A stretch of DNA of 64,000 bases. Origin: Agromyces sp. G08B096. GTDB lineage: Bacteria; Actinomycetota; Actinomycetes; Actinomycetales; Microbacteriaceae. The first letter of the stretch is position 1. Each line of letters starts with the position of its first letter. A program made the translations under genes and the position numbers. The stretch is taken from the NCBI RefSeq assembly GCF_040267705.1, contig NZ_CP158374.1:744001-808000 (forward strand). The letters are read 5' to 3'. The notes beneath the pieces are model-generated. The model searched no databases and had not been told where the DNA came from. It worked only from the letters and a program-made list of their open reading frames with translations. Of the stretch, positions 62,906-64,000 are shown piece after piece.

Positions 62906-63487
62906 ATGAGCGTGCGGACTCCCGACCCCGACTGGCGCGACGACGACGAGCCCTCGGCCCGGCCGCAGGGCAACCCGGGCTGGCTCACCGACCTCGAGCT
63001 CGCCGAGGTGCGCGGCCGTCTGCCGCTGCTCTACGTCGAGGCCGTGCCGGTCCGCGTCGACGGGCTCGGCCAGGTCACCGAGGTGGGACTCCTGTTGCGC
63101 GCGAACGCGGTGGGCGAGATGACCCGCACCCTGGTCTCCGGCCGCGTGATGTACGGCGAGACCGTGCGCGACGCGCTCTTCCGGCACCTCGAGAAGGATC
63201 TCGGCCCCATGGCGTTCCCGCTGCTTCCCGCGAGCCCGCTCCCGGCCGCCGTCGCCGAGTACTTCCCCCTGCCCGGGATCAGCCCCTTCACCGACGAGCG
63301 TCAGCACGCCGTCTCGCTCGTCTACGTCGTGCCCGTCACGGGCACGTGCGAGCCCAGGCAGGACGCCCTCGAGGTCACGTGGATGCCGCCGGAGGAGGCC
63401 GCCGGGCTCACCGTCGGCGCCGAGCTCGAGGGCGGGCGCGGCGTGCTCGTCCGGCAGGCGCTCGCGTCGGTGGGCGCACTGCGCTGA
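62906..63487 (+). CDS. NUDIX-like hydrolase (DUF4916)
   Basis: The 193-residue protein has WLTDLELAEVRGRLPLLYVE and TLVSGRVMYGETVRDALFRH, a NUDIX-type helix with altered residues, as in DUF4916. ATG 62906 is 6 nt after CAGAAT. The substrate is unknown. Confidence 0.8.
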   Translation: MSVRTPDPDWRDDDEPSARPQGNPGWLTDLELAEVRGRLPLLYVEAVPVRVDGLGQVTEVGLLLRANAVGEMTRTLVSGRVMYGETVRDALFRHLEKDLGPMAFPLLPASPLPAAVAEYFPLPGISPFTDERQHAVSLVYVVPVTGTCEPRQDALEVTWMPPEEAAGLTVGAELEGGRGVLVRQALASVGALR

Positions 63488-63541
63488 GCCGCCGGCGCGC
63501 CGGCGCACTCGGCAGCGCCGACGCGAGTGTCGGTCAGGCGG

Positions 63542-64000
63542 TCAGCGGACCAGCCGCACCTCGTGGATCTCCTCGCCGAGGAACGGCTGCACCTGCTCCG
63601 CGCCGTCGGCCGTGAAGCCGTTGCGCGCGTAGAAGCGATGCGCGCGCGGGTTGTCGGAGGCGACCCACAGATACACCGGGTCGGTGCCCACCGCCGCGTC
63701 GAAGAGCTGCTGGCCGATGCCCGTGCCGTGGTACGCGTCGAGCAGGTAGATGAAGTACAGCTCCCGGTCGCGAGGCGGGTTCTCGTCGCGGGCCGGGCCG
63801 GAGCCCACGAAGCCCACGATCTCGCCGTCGACGAGGGCGGCGAACTGCGAGTACTCCTCGCCGCGCGCGGCGAGGTGGGTCCAGAGCTCGGCCATGCGTC
63901 GGGGCGAGAGCTTCTCGAAGGCGGCGGCGCTGATCAGGTGGTCGTAGGTCTCGTGCCAGCAGGTCGCGTGGACCCGGCCGAGGGCCTCGACATCGGAGTC
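63542..64000 (-). CDS. GNAT family N-acetyltransferase, 5' end beyond window
   Basis: The frame runs to the right edge. It contains the GNAT motif ELYFIYLLDAYHGTGIGQQL and YLWVASDNPRAHRFYARNGF. Upstream of an internal ATG at 63895 the frame still reads family-like (VHATCWHETYDHLI), so the start lies outside. Confidence 0.85.
   Translation of the reverse strand, partial: DSDVEALGRVHATCWHETYDHLISAAAFEKLSPRRMAELWTHLAARGEEYSQFAALVDGEIVGFVGSGPARDENPPRDRELYFIYLLDAYHGTGIGQQLFDAAVGTDPVYLWVASDNPRAHRFYARNGFTADGAEQVQPFLGEEIHEVRLVR

Overview
The window is high-GC actinobacterial DNA. The gene content points to the family Microbacteriaceae (Agromyces/Microbacterium-like): a DUF7882-type small protein, a DUF3180 protein and two PH-domain proteins behind the folate genes, a YidC paralogue next to a DUF6412-type protein, and a DUF5997/LysR-like pair. 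Many genes look leaderless: a TANNNT-like -10 hexamer lies 6-7 nt before the ATG/GTG. I used this repeatedly to choose starts. The assignment to organism is inference from family content; no rRNA is present.

Layout. 1-6.2 kb: chromosomal genes (epoxide hydrolase fragment, GrpB, a GntR regulator with a class V aminotransferase, a GNAT, and a divergent EAL/GGDEF c-di-GMP pair). 6.2-14.9 kb: a plastic region with a relic integrase-arm repeat, a DUF2510 remnant, a Fic AMP-transferase with its own operator, a 4.3 kb unit bounded by 149-bp direct repeats (lipid kinase, small unknown genes, fatty acid desaturase), a broken CPBP protease and a tyrosine integrase. 14.86-30.74 kb: an integrated mobilizable element bounded by 44-bp att repeats, inserted in the 3' half of tRNA-Phe. 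30.7-64 kb: conserved chromosome (tRNA-Phe/Asp/Glu, cell-wall hydrolases, ppa, tilS-hpt-ftsH-folEPBK, panC, lysS, cls, clpC, argA, radA, tRNA-Ser and others).

The mobile element carries, from left to right: a seven-zinc-ribbon putative endonuclease, a DUF4238 protein, a small unknown gene, a MobF relaxase/helicase interrupted by one in-frame amber codon, a decayed dprA, a CapP-like metallopeptidase and CapH-like repressor, and divergently from these a CBASS anti-phage operon. The CBASS operon encodes two tiny proteins, a CD-NTase, a stand-alone E2, a stand-alone E1, a JAB peptidase and a TIR-SAVED effector. It is followed by a helix-turn-helix regulator, excisionase and integrase. Integrase arm sites (paired TTAATGGCCC, period 11) lie inside both ends. 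A related AGTTGC box overlaps the promoters of the regulator, the relaxase and xis-int, suggesting one regulon for excision and transfer.

The most interesting system is the CBASS locus: the ubiquitin-like E2 and E1 modules are separate genes instead of one Cap2 fusion, the CD-NTase ends in glycine as expected for C-terminal conjugation, and a CapH/CapP-type damage-responsive control pair sits upstream.
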